34,872 nucleotides of DNA, from positions 13,916 through 48,787 of the forward strand of contig JABBOB010000003.1 in assembly GCA_019352055.1 (NCBI GenBank), written 5' to 3'. Positions 6,345 to 14,865 of the stretch are shown piece after piece; positions within the stretch are counted from its first letter, which is position 1, and every line of letters begins with the position of its first letter. Source of the DNA: Acidobacteriota bacterium. GTDB taxonomy: Bacteria > Actinomycetota > Actinomycetes > Actinomycetales > Microbacteriaceae. Below the pieces are notes generated by a model. The model saw nothing but the letters and a program-made list of their open reading frames with translations, ran no database searches and was not told the origin of the DNA. The position numbers were made by a program, and so were the translations under genes.

Positions 6345-7366
6345 GCACCGCAGGAGCCTTTCTGGGCCAGATCTTCCTGATCGCCCTCGCGATCGTCGTC
6401 GTCATCTTCGTGATCGTCGTGCTGGCCCGAGCCATCCGGGTGATCCCGCAGGCCCGCGCCGGTGTCGTCGAACGGCTCGGGCGGTACCACAAGACGCTGC
6501 TGCCGGGCCTGAACCTGCTCGTTCCGTTCGTCGACCGGCTGCGTCCGCTGCTCGACCTCCGCGAGCAGGTCGTCTCGTTCCCGCCGCAGCCCGTCATCAC
6601 CGAGGACAACCTGGTCGTGTCGATCGACACGGTCGTGTACTTCCAGATCACGGATGCCCGGGCGGCGACCTACGAGATCGCGAACTACCTCGTCGCCGTC
6701 GAGCAGCTGACGACGACCACCCTCCGCAACGTCGTCGGCGGCCTCAACCTCGAGGAGGCGCTCACCAGTCGGGACAACATCAACGGCCAGCTGCGCGTCG
6801 TGCTGGACGAGGCGACCGGCAAGTGGGGCATCCGCGTCAACCGGGTCGAGCTGAAGTCCATCGAACCGCCCGTTTCCATCCAGGACTCGATGGAGCAGCA
6901 GATGCGCGCCGAGCGGAGCCGTCGCGCCCAGATCCTGACGGCCGAGGGCACCAAGCAGTCCGCGATCCTGCAGGCCGAGGGCGAGCGGCAGTCGCAGATC
7001 CTGCAGGCCGAGGGTGAGGCCAAGGCCCGCGTGCTGCGCGCCGAGGGCGAGGCGAAGGCCATCCAGACGGTCTTCGACGCGATCCACGCCGGCAACCCGG
7101 ACGCCCCGCTGCTCGCCTACCAGTACCTGCAGACCCTGCCGAAGCTCGCCGACGGCAGCGCGAACAAGCTGTGGATCGTGCCCTCCGAGCTCACCGAGGC
7201 GCTCAAGGGCATCGGCGCGGCGTTCGGGCGCGGGATCCCCGCGACCGGCGCGCCGATCCCTCCGGCCCAGGCGCCGTCTCCGGCACCCGACGCGCCCTCG
7301 TCGGTCCGTCCTCCCGCGCCGGCCCCGGCTCCCGCGCAGCCGGTCCAGCCCGCCGACCCGCAGTGA
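6341..7366 (+). CDS. SPFH/band-7 (stomatin-like) membrane protein
   Basis: About 341 residues. One N-terminal membrane anchor (FLIALAIVVVIFVIVVLA) precedes a full SPFH domain: RAGVVERLGRYHKTLLPGLN, then VVSFPPQPVITEDNLVVSID, typical of the stomatin/QmcA branch. After it comes a coiled region with repeated AEG units (QAEGERQSQIL, QAEGEAKARVL, RAEGEAKAIQ) and a Pro/Ala-rich tail of about 45 residues. Such proteins oligomerise at the cytoplasmic membrane and organise or protect other membrane proteins. It overlaps nfeD at its 5' end (ATGA) and the phosphodiesterase at its 3' end (GTGA). Confidence 0.92.
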   Translation: MSTAGAFLGQIFLIALAIVVVIFVIVVLARAIRVIPQARAGVVERLGRYHKTLLPGLNLLVPFVDRLRPLLDLREQVVSFPPQPVITEDNLVVSIDTVVYFQITDARAATYEIANYLVAVEQLTTTTLRNVVGGLNLEEALTSRDNINGQLRVVLDEATGKWGIRVNRVELKSIEPPVSIQDSMEQQMRAERSRRAQILTAEGTKQSAILQAEGERQSQILQAEGEAKARVLRAEGEAKAIQTVFDAIHAGNPDAPLLAYQYLQTLPKLADGSANKLWIVPSELTEALKGIGAAFGRGIPATGAPIPPAQAPSPAPDAPSSVRPPAPAPAPAQPVQPADPQ

Positions 7367-8088
7367 GCCGGACCGGCTGGTTCGACGAGCTGCTCCCCCG
7401 GATCCTCGCGCACCGCGGGCTCGCTCTCGACGCGCCCGAGAACTCGGTCGCCGCCTTCGAAGCAGCGATCGCCGCGGGCGCGACGCATCTCGAGACGGAC
7501 GTCCGCGCGACCGCCGACGGCGTCGCCGTGCTGATGCACGACCCCGCCGTGCCGGACGGCCGGGACGTCGCGACGCTCCCGCTCGCCGAGCTGCGGGAAG
7601 CGCTCCCCCAGGTCGCGACGCTCGCGGAGGCGCTGACGGCGCTGCCGGAGGCGCGGTTCAACATCGACGTCAAGCACGCCGCAGCGGTGGCGCCGACCGC
7701 CGCGGCCGTCTCCGTGGGCGGAGCGGCGCAGCGGGTGCTGCTCACCTCCTTCTCGGGTCGTCGTCGTCGGGCCGTGCTCCGCATGGCGCCGACCGCGGTC
7801 ACCTCGGCCTCGTCCGGCGGTGTCGCCGGGGTCGTGGCCGGGCTGCGGCTGCGGACCCCGGCGATCACCCGGTACGCGCTGCGGCACGTGCAGGCGGTGC
7901 AGATCCCGGAGCGGGCGCTGCGCACCGACCTCGCCGCCCCCTGGAGCATCGCCGAGATGCACGCCGCCGGTGTCGAGGTGCACTTCTGGGTCGTGAACGA
8001 CCCGATCCGCATGCGGGAGCTCGTCGCCCGCGGCGCGGACGGCATCGTCACCGACCGCGCCGATCTCGCCAGGGACGCGTTGCGCTGA
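7363..8088 (+). CDS. Glycerophosphodiester phosphodiesterase
   Basis: About 241 residues, normal for a bacterial GDPD TIM-barrel domain. Motifs: ILAHRG near residue 15, APENSVAAFEAAIAAGA, the metal-binding ETDVR with DGVAVLMHD, and the C-terminal VHFWVVNDP followed by ADGIVTDRADLA. It hydrolyses glycerophosphodiesters to an alcohol and glycerol-3-phosphate. No signal peptide is present, so it should act in the cytoplasm. It starts at a GTG overlapping the SPFH stop as GTGA and is the last gene of the nfeD operon; a membrane-lipid turnover link is an inference from this context. Confidence 0.9.
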   Translation: MSRTGWFDELLPRILAHRGLALDAPENSVAAFEAAIAAGATHLETDVRATADGVAVLMHDPAVPDGRDVATLPLAELREALPQVATLAEALTALPEARFNIDVKHAAAVAPTAAAVSVGGAAQRVLLTSFSGRRRRAVLRMAPTAVTSASSGGVAGVVAGLRLRTPAITRYALRHVQAVQIPERALRTDLAAPWSIAEMHAAGVEVHFWVVNDPIRMRELVARGADGIVTDRADLARDALR

Positions 8089-8163
8089 CCCGCGCGCGCC
8101 GTGCCCGTTCCGGACCCGTCGCCGCCCCGCACCTCTGGGAAGGTTCTGGGAAACGGCCCCCGG

Positions 8164-8191
8164 GGAATCCTCGGCTCCGAACTCTCGTTAT
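8164..8191 (+). promoter_or_regulatory. SigR/SigH-type promoter of rbpA
   Basis: GGAAT (8164-8168), exactly 18 bases, then GTTAT (8187-8191). This matches the GGAAT-N18-GTT consensus of the thiol-stress ECF sigma factors SigR (Streptomyces) and SigH (mycobacteria). Transcription would start near 8198, leaving a leader of about 22 bases with the Shine-Dalgarno. S. coelicolor rbpA is known to be SigR-controlled, which supports the call. A direct repeat TCTGGGAA lies just upstream, at about 8137-8154. Confidence 0.65.
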
Positions 8192-8219
8192 ACCGGGAGG
8201 CGGGGAGAGGGGAGCATCC

Positions 8220-8591
8220 ATGGCTGATCGCAGTCTGCGCGGAATGCGCTTGGGCGGGCAGAGCCTGCAGAGCGAAGAAGGTGTCGTCTTTTCGGAGCGC
8301 CAGGTCCGGGAGTTCCGGGCCTCGGACGGGAGCACGTTCTCGGTGACGTTCGCCGCCGAGGCGGAGATCCCGGAGCGCTGGACGAGCCCGAAGACCGGGC
8401 AGGAAGGCCAGCTGCTCGAGCACGACGGCACGCTCGCCGCCCACACCGTCAAGGAGACGAAGCCGCCCCGAACCCATTGGGACATGCTGCTCGAACGGCG
8501 CACGCGTGCCGAGCTCGAGGAGCTCCTGGAGGAGCGCCTGCAGTACCTGCGGGCGCGTCGGGGCAAGACGAACGACAAGAAGGCCTCCTGA
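8220..8591 (+). CDS. rbpA: RNA polymerase-binding protein RbpA
   Basis: About 123 residues. RbpA is an actinobacterial RNA polymerase partner that binds the principal sigma factor and stabilises the open complex. The start MADRSLRGMRLGGQSL and the C-terminal PPRTHWDMLLERRTRAELEEL, which is the sigma-interaction helix, are diagnostic. The central RbpA domain lacks cysteines, so it is not the zinc-binding kind. The ATG follows a strong GGGGAG Shine-Dalgarno by six bases. It is a single-gene unit with its own SigR-like promoter and a strong terminator. In mycobacteria rbpA also lies beside the lnt/ppm1 locus, as it does here. Confidence 0.95.
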   Translation: MADRSLRGMRLGGQSLQSEEGVVFSERQVREFRASDGSTFSVTFAAEAEIPERWTSPKTGQEGQLLEHDGTLAAHTVKETKPPRTHWDMLLERRTRAELEELLEERLQYLRARRGKTNDKKAS

Positions 8592-8601
8592 GCTGAGGTG
8601 C

Positions 8602-8637
8602 CGACGAAGGGTCCGGAGCTGTCCGGACCCTTCGTCG
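8602..8637. terminator. Bidirectional terminator between rbpA and lnt
   Basis: A perfect 16-bp inverted repeat (CGACGAAGGGTCCGGA, loop GCTG, then its complement) sits between the convergent stops of rbpA and lnt. The outer part is less GC-rich and reads TTCGTCGTC after the stem on the plus strand. It should serve both genes. Confidence 0.85.
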
Positions 8638-8647
8638 TCGGTCCTGA

Positions 8648-10246
8648 TCAGGATCGGCGACGCCGCGCGAGCAGGGTCAGCAGGAGCGGGAGGATCCCGC
8701 CGAGGATCGCGATCGTCGCGCCGAGGGGCACTCCGAACGACACGGCCGGGGTGATGCCCTTCGCGAGCGGCAGGTCGACGACGAGCGCCTGCGCGGTGAA
8801 CGGCCGGGCGGCGGCGAGCGTGCGCCCGTCCGGACCGATCGCGGTCGTCGACGCCACGGTGGAGTCGCTCATCAGCGACCGGCCGGTCTCGATCGCCCGG
8901 AGCCGCGCGATGGCGAGCTGCTGCTCGTTCTCGTCCGTGTGCCCGAAGTCCGCGTTGTTGGTCTGCGCGACGAGCACCTCCGCACCGTCCGCCACCGACC
9001 CGAGGATCAAGCCGTCGTCCACCACGTCGAAGCAGATGTTCACACCGACCCGGACTCGGCCCACGTCGACGATCGACGACCGGGTGCCTGGTGTGTAGTC
9101 CCGGCCGATGAGCTTCAGGAGGTCGGGCGCGAACGGTGTCCAGAACGCACGGTCGGGCACGTACTCGCCGAACGGGACCGGCCGCACCTTGTCGTACAGC
9201 GCCGTGATGCCGGCCCCGCTCGTCCAGAGCAGGGAGGAGTTGTAGGTCTTCCCACCGCGCTGGGTGATCGCTCCGGTCAGGAGGGGTGCGCCGACCGCCT
9301 GGGCGACGATCTGCAGCTGCTGCTGGGTCCCCACGTCGTGGATCGGGTCGTACATCGCCGCCCCCTCCGGCCACACGACGAGGTCAGCGCCTGTGCCGAC
9401 CACGGGTTCGGTCGCGAGCACGGTCTGCCGGAGGTTGCCGGCGGGCGAGTACTTCGGGTCGAAGTAGCCGGCGTGCGTGTTCGGCTGCACCGCCGCGATC
9501 CGCATCGATCCGGTGACGGTCAGCGGGAACAGCGGGATCGCGAGCACCGCCCCGCAGGCGACGGTGGCCGCGAGGAGGCGCGACAGGGTCGACTGGGCCC
9601 GCTGCACCCCGAGGCCCCGGGGCTCCGTCACGAGCGCGACCCCGAGCGCCGTGAGCCACACCAGCACGAAGCTCAGGCCGGTGGTGCCGAACCAGGCGCT
9701 CAGGTACGCGAACGGGGAGGTCGACTGGCTGAGCGAGACGGCGCTCCAGTCGAACCCGCCGTACGGCCACGTCCCGGCGACGACCTCGCGCGTGGTCCAG
9801 GTCGCAGCGACGAGCAGGGGCGTCAGCGCGAGCCGCCCCACCGGGTTCGGCCACAGCCGGCCGACAGATCGGTAGACGAGCGCGAGGAGGCCACCGCCGA
9901 GGCCGACGAAGCACGCCTCCAGGGTGCCGAGCGCGAGCAGCGGCACCGGGCCGAGGAAGAGCGTGACCCAGTCCACGAGCGAGAACCAGAAGACGACGCC
10001 GAAGACGAACCCGGTCAACGTGCCCGACCAGAACCCCCTCCCCCGCAGCGCGAGCAGGGCGCCGCCGACCCCGGGGAACGCGAGCACCCAGATGCTCGCG
10101 CCCGGGAAGGCGAAGGACAGCACGAGCCCGCTCGCCGCGGAGACGAGCAGCGCGACCGGGAGCGGCAGCTCGGCGGCACCACGGAGCGGGATCGGCCGCG
10201 CTGCCCGTCCGCTCTCCGGCGCAGGTCGGGTCAGGACGCCGGTCAT
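8648..10246 (-). CDS. lnt: Apolipoprotein N-acyltransferase
   Basis: About 532 residues. It transfers a third acyl chain to the N-terminal Cys of lipoproteins. The N-terminal half has several membrane helices (LPVALLVSAASGLVLSFAFPG, GFVFGVVFWFSLVDWVTLFLG and others) with the family segment FGTTGLSFVLVW. The periplasmic nitrilase-like domain carries the catalytic triad: Glu in DLVVWPEGAAMYD, Lys in YDKVRPVPFGEYVPDR and Cys in RVGVNICFDVVDDG. A final helix precedes a basic tail. In mycobacteria Lnt is often fused to or next to the Ppm1 mannosyltransferase; here it stands alone. The start overlaps the helY stop as ATGA. Confidence 0.92.
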   Translation of the reverse strand: MTGVLTRPAPESGRAARPIPLRGAAELPLPVALLVSAASGLVLSFAFPGASIWVLAFPGVGGALLALRGRGFWSGTLTGFVFGVVFWFSLVDWVTLFLGPVPLLALGTLEACFVGLGGGLLALVYRSVGRLWPNPVGRLALTPLLVAATWTTREVVAGTWPYGGFDWSAVSLSQSTSPFAYLSAWFGTTGLSFVLVWLTALGVALVTEPRGLGVQRAQSTLSRLLAATVACGAVLAIPLFPLTVTGSMRIAAVQPNTHAGYFDPKYSPAGNLRQTVLATEPVVGTGADLVVWPEGAAMYDPIHDVGTQQQLQIVAQAVGAPLLTGAITQRGGKTYNSSLLWTSGAGITALYDKVRPVPFGEYVPDRAFWTPFAPDLLKLIGRDYTPGTRSSIVDVGRVRVGVNICFDVVDDGLILGSVADGAEVLVAQTNNADFGHTDENEQQLAIARLRAIETGRSLMSDSTVASTTAIGPDGRTLAAARPFTAQALVVDLPLAKGITPAVSFGVPLGATIAILGGILPLLLTLLARRRRS

Positions 10247-12723
10247 GCGCCGACGCTCGAGTACGCGACCACTCCTCGACGGATCGCCTCGATGGCCTGC
10301 TGGGCCGTCCGGGACGTCCTGCCCTCCCCCACCTGGCTGATCTGGTCGAGGAGGTCGACGACCTGCTTCGTCCATCGGACGAAGTCGCCGGCCTGCAGGT
10401 CCGCCTCCCGCAGCACGGCGTCGAGCGCACCGCCCCGCGCCCAGCGGTACATGGCGGCGCACAGACCGACGGACGGCGAGGTCGAGCCCGGCAGTCCGTG
10501 CGAGCGCTCCAGGTCGTCGAGCCGCTCCCAGAGCCCTTCGAGCCGGTTCCACGCCTCACGGAACGGACCGCGCGGCAGCAGGTGGTCCGAGACGACCCCC
10601 TCCTCCCGGCGCGCCTCGAACACGAACACCGTCGCGAGCGCTGCGAACGCGGGGACGTCGAGCCCGGACCAGACCTGCCGTCGGAGGCTCTCCGCGAGCA
10701 GCAGGTCACGCTCGCCGTAGATCCGGGCGAGGGCGCGACCGTGCATCGTCGGCCGCACCTCGCCGTCCTCGGCGGCCTCGAGATAGCCCTCGACGAGCAG
10801 CACCTCGGTGACCCGGTCGAAGATGCGCGCGACGGCACCGGTGCGGGACGCGATCTGCCCCTGCAGCTGCTCGGTCTGCCGCTTCAACCGCCACCACCGC
10901 TCGGCCCAGCGCGAGAGCTCCTCCCGGCGCGGCGAGTTGTGCGCGGGGTGGGCCTTCAGGCGACGGCGCAGGTCGACGATCTCGCGCTGGCGCCGCTCCC
11001 GCTGCTTCGCGGACTGGTCGCCCGGACGGGCGCCGGACCTCTCGAGGTCGCTGATCTCGCGGCGGATCGCCGCGTACTCCGCGACATCGCCCGATGCGCC
11101 GGTGTCGTCGTGCATCGCCTTCTCGTAGCCGGCGAGCGATTCCTCCTGCTGCCGGACCTTCCGCGCCAGGTCCACCACGGCGCGGTCCGCCTGGAACTGC
11201 GCGAACGACGACTCGAGGATCGTGCGGGTGCGCTCGCGACCGAACCGGTCGATCAGGTTCACCGCCATGTTGTAGGTCGGCCGGAACGACGAGTTCATCG
11301 GGTACGAGCGGCGGGAGGCCAGCGATGCGACCGCCTGCGGGTCGAGCCCCTCCTGCCAGCAGATGACGCTGTGGCCCTCGACGTCGATCCCGCGCCGGCC
11401 CGCGCGCCCGGTCAGCTGGGTGTACTCCCCCGGCGTGATCGGCACCCGGCTCTCGCCGTTGAACTTCTCGAGCTTCTCGAGCACCACCGTCCGAGCGGGC
11501 ATGTTGATGCCGAGCGCGAGCGTCTCGGTCGCGAACACCACCTTCACCAGCTTCCGCTGGAACAGCTCCTCGACGACCTCCTTGAAGGCGGGCAGCAGGC
11601 CGGCGTGATGGGCGGCGACCCCGCGCTCGAGGCCCTCCAGCCACTGCCAGTACCCGAGCACCGCGAGGTCCTCGTCGAGCAGCGTCCGGCAGCGCTCCTC
11701 GACGATCTCGCGGATCTCCCGCCGCTCCCACGCCTCGGTGAGCCGGACGCCGTCGCGCATCGCCTGCCGGACCGCGGCGTCGCAGCCGGCGCGGCTGAAC
11801 ACGAAGAAGATCGCGGGCAGCAGGTTCAGGTCGCCGAGCATCCCGGCGACCTCGCTGCGCGGCATGCCGAACGCCCGCGGGCTGCCCCCGCGCGAGTGCC
11901 GGCGCCCGACGTCCTGCAGCTGCCGCGACGACAGCGCGCGGCCGCCGGACCGGGCCATCTGGATCAGCTCGGGGTTGACGCGCGGCGCGCCGCCCGACGC
12001 GTGCTGGGTGGCGTCGAAGAGGTCGACGAGCTTCGTGCGCATCAGCACGTGCTGCTCGAGCGGCACCGGCCGCTCCTCCGAGACGATCACCCGGGTACGG
12101 CCGCGCACGGCGTGCAGCCAGTCGCCGAACTCCTCGGCGTTGCTGACCGTGGCGGAGAGGGAGACGAGCCGCACCTCCTGCGGGAGGTGGATGATCACCT
12201 CCTCCCACACGGCGCCGCGGAAGCGGTCCGCCAGGAAGTGCACCTCGTCCATGACGACGAAGGAGAGGTCGGTGAGCAGGGGGCTCTCGGCGTAGAGCAT
12301 GTTCCGCAGCACCTCGGTGGTCATCACGACCACGCGGGCACGCGGGTTCACGGCGGTGTCGCCGGTGAGCAGCCCGACCTCGTCGGATCCGTAGACGTCG
12401 ACGAGCTCGTTGTACTTCTGGTTCGACAGCGCCTTCATCGGCGCGGTGTAGAACACCTTCTCGCGCATCGACGACATCGCGAGATACACCGCGAACTCGG
12501 CGACGATCGTCTTGCCCGCCCCGGTCGGCGCCGCGACGAGCACGCCGTCGCCGTCCTCGAGAGCGATGCAGCCGGCGACCTGGAACGGGTCGAGCTCGAA
12601 CGACAGGCCGGCCCGGAAGGCCTCCACCGCCGGATGGTCCTGTCGCGAGCGCGACGCGGCGTACCGCTCGGCGGGCGACAGGACCGCTGCTCCGGCGGAC
12701 GAATCCACCGGGTCGCGGGCCAC
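10243..12723 (-). CDS. helY: Ski2/Mtr4-like DEVH-box RNA helicase HelY
   Basis: About 826 residues. It is a superfamily 2 ATP-dependent helicase: Walker A AAPTGAGKT (residues 64-72), MDEVH (DEVH at 159-162), SLSATVSN, a second RecA domain with ALGINMPARTVVLEKLEKF, and the QLTGRAGRRGID motif VI. The C-terminal half matches the DSHCT/Ski2-like helical region. Homologues include M. tuberculosis Rv2092c. Its likely role is RNA unwinding in turnover or translation quality control. The GTG start lies two bases after the tatC stop, and the stop overlaps lnt. Order lnt-helY-tatC-tatA-pafC-pafB is conserved in actinobacteria. Confidence 0.93.
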   Translation of the reverse strand: MARDPVDSSAGAAVLSPAERYAASRSRQDHPAVEAFRAGLSFELDPFQVAGCIALEDGDGVLVAAPTGAGKTIVAEFAVYLAMSSMREKVFYTAPMKALSNQKYNELVDVYGSDEVGLLTGDTAVNPRARVVVMTTEVLRNMLYAESPLLTDLSFVVMDEVHFLADRFRGAVWEEVIIHLPQEVRLVSLSATVSNAEEFGDWLHAVRGRTRVIVSEERPVPLEQHVLMRTKLVDLFDATQHASGGAPRVNPELIQMARSGGRALSSRQLQDVGRRHSRGGSPRAFGMPRSEVAGMLGDLNLLPAIFFVFSRAGCDAAVRQAMRDGVRLTEAWERREIREIVEERCRTLLDEDLAVLGYWQWLEGLERGVAAHHAGLLPAFKEVVEELFQRKLVKVVFATETLALGINMPARTVVLEKLEKFNGESRVPITPGEYTQLTGRAGRRGIDVEGHSVICWQEGLDPQAVASLASRRSYPMNSSFRPTYNMAVNLIDRFGRERTRTILESSFAQFQADRAVVDLARKVRQQEESLAGYEKAMHDDTGASGDVAEYAAIRREISDLERSGARPGDQSAKQRERRQREIVDLRRRLKAHPAHNSPRREELSRWAERWWRLKRQTEQLQGQIASRTGAVARIFDRVTEVLLVEGYLEAAEDGEVRPTMHGRALARIYGERDLLLAESLRRQVWSGLDVPAFAALATVFVFEARREEGVVSDHLLPRGPFREAWNRLEGLWERLDDLERSHGLPGSTSPSVGLCAAMYRWARGGALDAVLREADLQAGDFVRWTKQVVDLLDQISQVGEGRTSRTAQQAIEAIRRGVVAYSSVGA

Positions 12724-12725
12724 GG

Positions 12726-13475
12726 CTACAGGCTACCCGCGCCCTCGAGGATCGCTGCGTCGCGACGGGCCTTGCGGCGGTCGTGCACCAGCGCGATGCC
12801 GGCGGCTGCGAAGAAGAGGACCACCATGGGCGCCGCGAGCAGCAGCATCGAGATGACGTCGGCAGCAGGGGTCGCGATCCCGGTGAAGATCGTGATCGCG
12901 AGGATGGCGATCCGCCAGCTCTTCAGGATCGTCGCCCCGGCGAGCACCCCGGCGAAGTTCAGCAGCACCAGGAACACGGGCAGCACGAACGCGATGCCGA
13001 TCGCGAGCATCAGCCGGAGGGCGAAGTCGAGGTAGTCCTTCGCGTCCACCAGCGACGAGCTGCCCGGCACCGCGAACCCGACCATGAGCGCGACGATGTG
13101 CGGGATGATGACGAATCCGGCGCCGCACCCGATGAGGAACAGCGGCACGGCGGAGAAGAAGAATCCGAAGACGTACTTCTTCTCCTGGCGGGTGAACGCC
13201 GGCGTCAGGAACGCGAAGATCTGGTAGAGCCAGATCGGGCTCGCGATGACGAGGCCGACCACGAGCGCGATCTCGATGCGCACGTCGAACGCGCTGGTGA
13301 CGCTCGGGAAGTTGATCGTCGCGAGCCGGTGGTCCGCCGAGGTCACCAGGGGGGCGCTCAGGGCCTGCAGCACCGTCGCCGAGAGGAAGAACCCGGCGAT
13401 GCCCGCCGCGATGATCGCGATGGCCGCGAACATCGCCCGGCGACGGAGCTCGAGGAGATGCGCGACGAGCGGCAT
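12726..13475 (-). CDS. tatC: Sec-independent (Tat) translocase subunit TatC
   Basis: About 249 residues with six membrane helices. It is the Tat receptor for twin-arginine signal peptides. Diagnostic parts are the N-terminal HLLELRRRAMFA, the periplasmic and helix-2 region SAFDVRIEIALVVGLVIASPIWLYQIFAF, the cytoplasmic loop LTPAFTRQEKKYVF, and a later conserved P in IATPAADVISMLLLAAPM. The ATG at 13475 begins right at the HLxELR motif; an in-frame CTG 54 bases upstream, overlapping the tatA stop as CTGA, would add a basic 18-residue extension. A longer start is possible because many TatC proteins have such a tail. Confidence 0.94.
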   Translation of the reverse strand: MPLVAHLLELRRRAMFAAIAIIAAGIAGFFLSATVLQALSAPLVTSADHRLATINFPSVTSAFDVRIEIALVVGLVIASPIWLYQIFAFLTPAFTRQEKKYVFGFFFSAVPLFLIGCGAGFVIIPHIVALMVGFAVPGSSSLVDAKDYLDFALRLMLAIGIAFVLPVFLVLLNFAGVLAGATILKSWRIAILAITIFTGIATPAADVISMLLLAAPMVVLFFAAAGIALVHDRRKARRDAAILEGAGSL

Positions 13476-13525
13476 GCGCCGCTCGTCGGTCGCACGCTTC
13501 CGCGCGCGGGGCCCTGCTGTGGAGG

Positions 13526-13780
13526 TCAGCGGTCCTCAGACGCGCGACGCGTCTGGGAGTCGGGGAGGGTGACGGGCTCGCGGTCGAGGTGCGCGTCGCT
13601 GCGCTCCTGACGGTCCTTCGCCGCGTCGTCCTTCACCTCCGCGACCTCCTTGCGGAAGATCTTGATCGACTGCCCGAGACCCTTCGCGAAGATCGGGAGC
13701 TTCGTCGCTCCGAACAGGACGAGGATGACGAGCGCGAAGATGATCAGGTGGGGGCCGTCGAAGAGGTTTCCGAATGGCAT
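13526..13780 (-). CDS. tatA: Sec-independent (Tat) translocase subunit TatA
   Basis: About 84 residues. A single membrane helix (HLIIFALVILVLFGATKLPIF) is followed by the amphipathic helix (AKGLGQSIKIFRKEVAEVKDD) and a charged acidic tail, the standard TatA layout. The FGATKLP hinge is a family signature. TatA oligomers form the protein-conducting element with TatC, encoded next. The ATG has a GGGAG Shine-Dalgarno six bases upstream. No TatB is encoded here. Confidence 0.94.
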   Translation of the reverse strand: MPFGNLFDGPHLIIFALVILVLFGATKLPIFAKGLGQSIKIFRKEVAEVKDDAAKDRQERSDAHLDREPVTLPDSQTRRASEDR

Positions 13781-13829
13781 TGGGTGCTCCCGTGTGTTCG
13801 GTCCGCCGTGAGGGCGAAGCATTGTCGGC

Positions 13830-13835
13830 AGTGTA
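13830..13835 (-). promoter_or_regulatory. Possible -10 element for tatA
   Basis: TACACT on the minus strand would start transcription about 43 bases before the tatA ATG. No convincing -35 is visible. The gap to pafC is 98 bp, long enough for an internal promoter in the operon. Confidence 0.3.
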
Positions 13836-13878
13836 GACGCGTGGTCCACCCGATGGGGCCCGCGTCGCGATCCGGCCC

Positions 13879-14865
13879 TCAGCGCGTCGGTCGCTGCTCG
13901 TAGCGGGCCAGCCCCGCGGCGGCCCACTCGTGCACCGCCGCCCGCGCATCCGCCGGATCCACCACCACGAGCAGCCCGGCACGCCCGGCCACGAGCCGTT
14001 TCAGGCCGTGCAGGTGGGCGATCCGGAGGCGGGTGCGCACCCAGCCGCGACGGGCGGGCTCGGTGTGGGGCCGGTCGCCGAGGTAGTCGGCCAGCAGCGG
14101 CAGCGCGGCCTCCGCGATCTCGATGGTGACGGAACGATCCTGCTTCGACGGCTGGAAGATGCGCTCGGGCAGCTCGATGTCCTCCGGCCGCTCGGGCGTC
14201 GCGTCGGGCGACGAGCGCACGTCGCGCATCCGGTCGAGCCGGAAGGTGCGCAGCGCACGGCGCGACCGGTCCCAGGCCCGGAGGTACCAGGACTCGTCGA
14301 CGGACTCCACGCGGAGCGGCTCGACGGCCCGCTCCTCGCGCTCCTCCCTGCCGTTCAGGTAGTCGAAGACGAGCACCGTGCCGGCGGCGACCGCCTCCTG
14401 CACCTGCCCGAGCCGGGTGTCCGTCCCGCCTTCGACCGCGACGGCCGCCGGTGCGCCGTTCGCCGCGCGAGTGAGCTTCGCGGTGAGGGTGGCGACCGTC
14501 TCGCGGTCCGCGTTCGCCGGCAGCGCGGCGATGTACTGCAGCCCCGCGATCAGCGCGGCCGCCTCGCGTGCCGAGAACCGGGGCGAGTCGTCGATCGCGA
14601 CCTGGTGGGTGATCGCGATCTCGTCGCGCTCCTCGAGCCGGTCCCAGTCGATGTCGAACAGGTCGCCCGGCTGGTACGCCTTCGTCTCCCCCGGCACGCC
14701 CGACACCGCGATCAGCTCCACCGCGTCGCGGATGCGCTGCGCCGAGACGCCGAAGTGGTTCGCGGCCTGCGCGACGGACACGCCGTCGTTGTCGAGCAGG
14801 TAGGGCACCAGTGCGAGGAGGAAGGCGAGCCGATCCTGCACGCGCAGCGGCTGCGGCTCAGCCAT
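13879..14865 (-). CDS. pafC: WYL-domain transcriptional regulator PafC
   Basis: About 328 residues. N-terminal winged-helix HTH (QAANHFGVSAQRIRDAVELIAVSGVPG) followed by a WYL domain; the WYL-type core is EERAVEPLRVESVDESWYLRAWDRSRRALRTFRLDRM. It forms a heterodimer with PafB that activates the LexA-independent DNA-damage response in mycobacteria. The start overlaps pafB by 8 bases, so the pair is co-translated. The name comes from linkage to the Pup ligase pafA, which is not encoded in this window. Confidence 0.92.
   Translation of the reverse strand: MAEPQPLRVQDRLAFLLALVPYLLDNDGVSVAQAANHFGVSAQRIRDAVELIAVSGVPGETKAYQPGDLFDIDWDRLEERDEIAITHQVAIDDSPRFSAREAAALIAGLQYIAALPANADRETVATLTAKLTRAANGAPAAVAVEGGTDTRLGQVQEAVAAGTVLVFDYLNGREEREERAVEPLRVESVDESWYLRAWDRSRRALRTFRLDRMRDVRSSPDATPERPEDIELPERIFQPSKQDRSVTIEIAEAALPLLADYLGDRPHTEPARRGWVRTRLRIAHLHGLKRLVAGRAGLLVVVDPADARAAVHEWAAAGLARYEQRPTR

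Noticed and set aside
6940-7070. Tandem repeats in the SPFH gene
   Set aside because: They encode the AEG-repeat coiled coil normal for stomatin-like proteins and need no further explanation.
10498-13035. Plus-strand open frame of 845 codons opposite helY and tatC
   Set aside because: Antisense to two firmly recognised genes; low-complexity composition without motifs.
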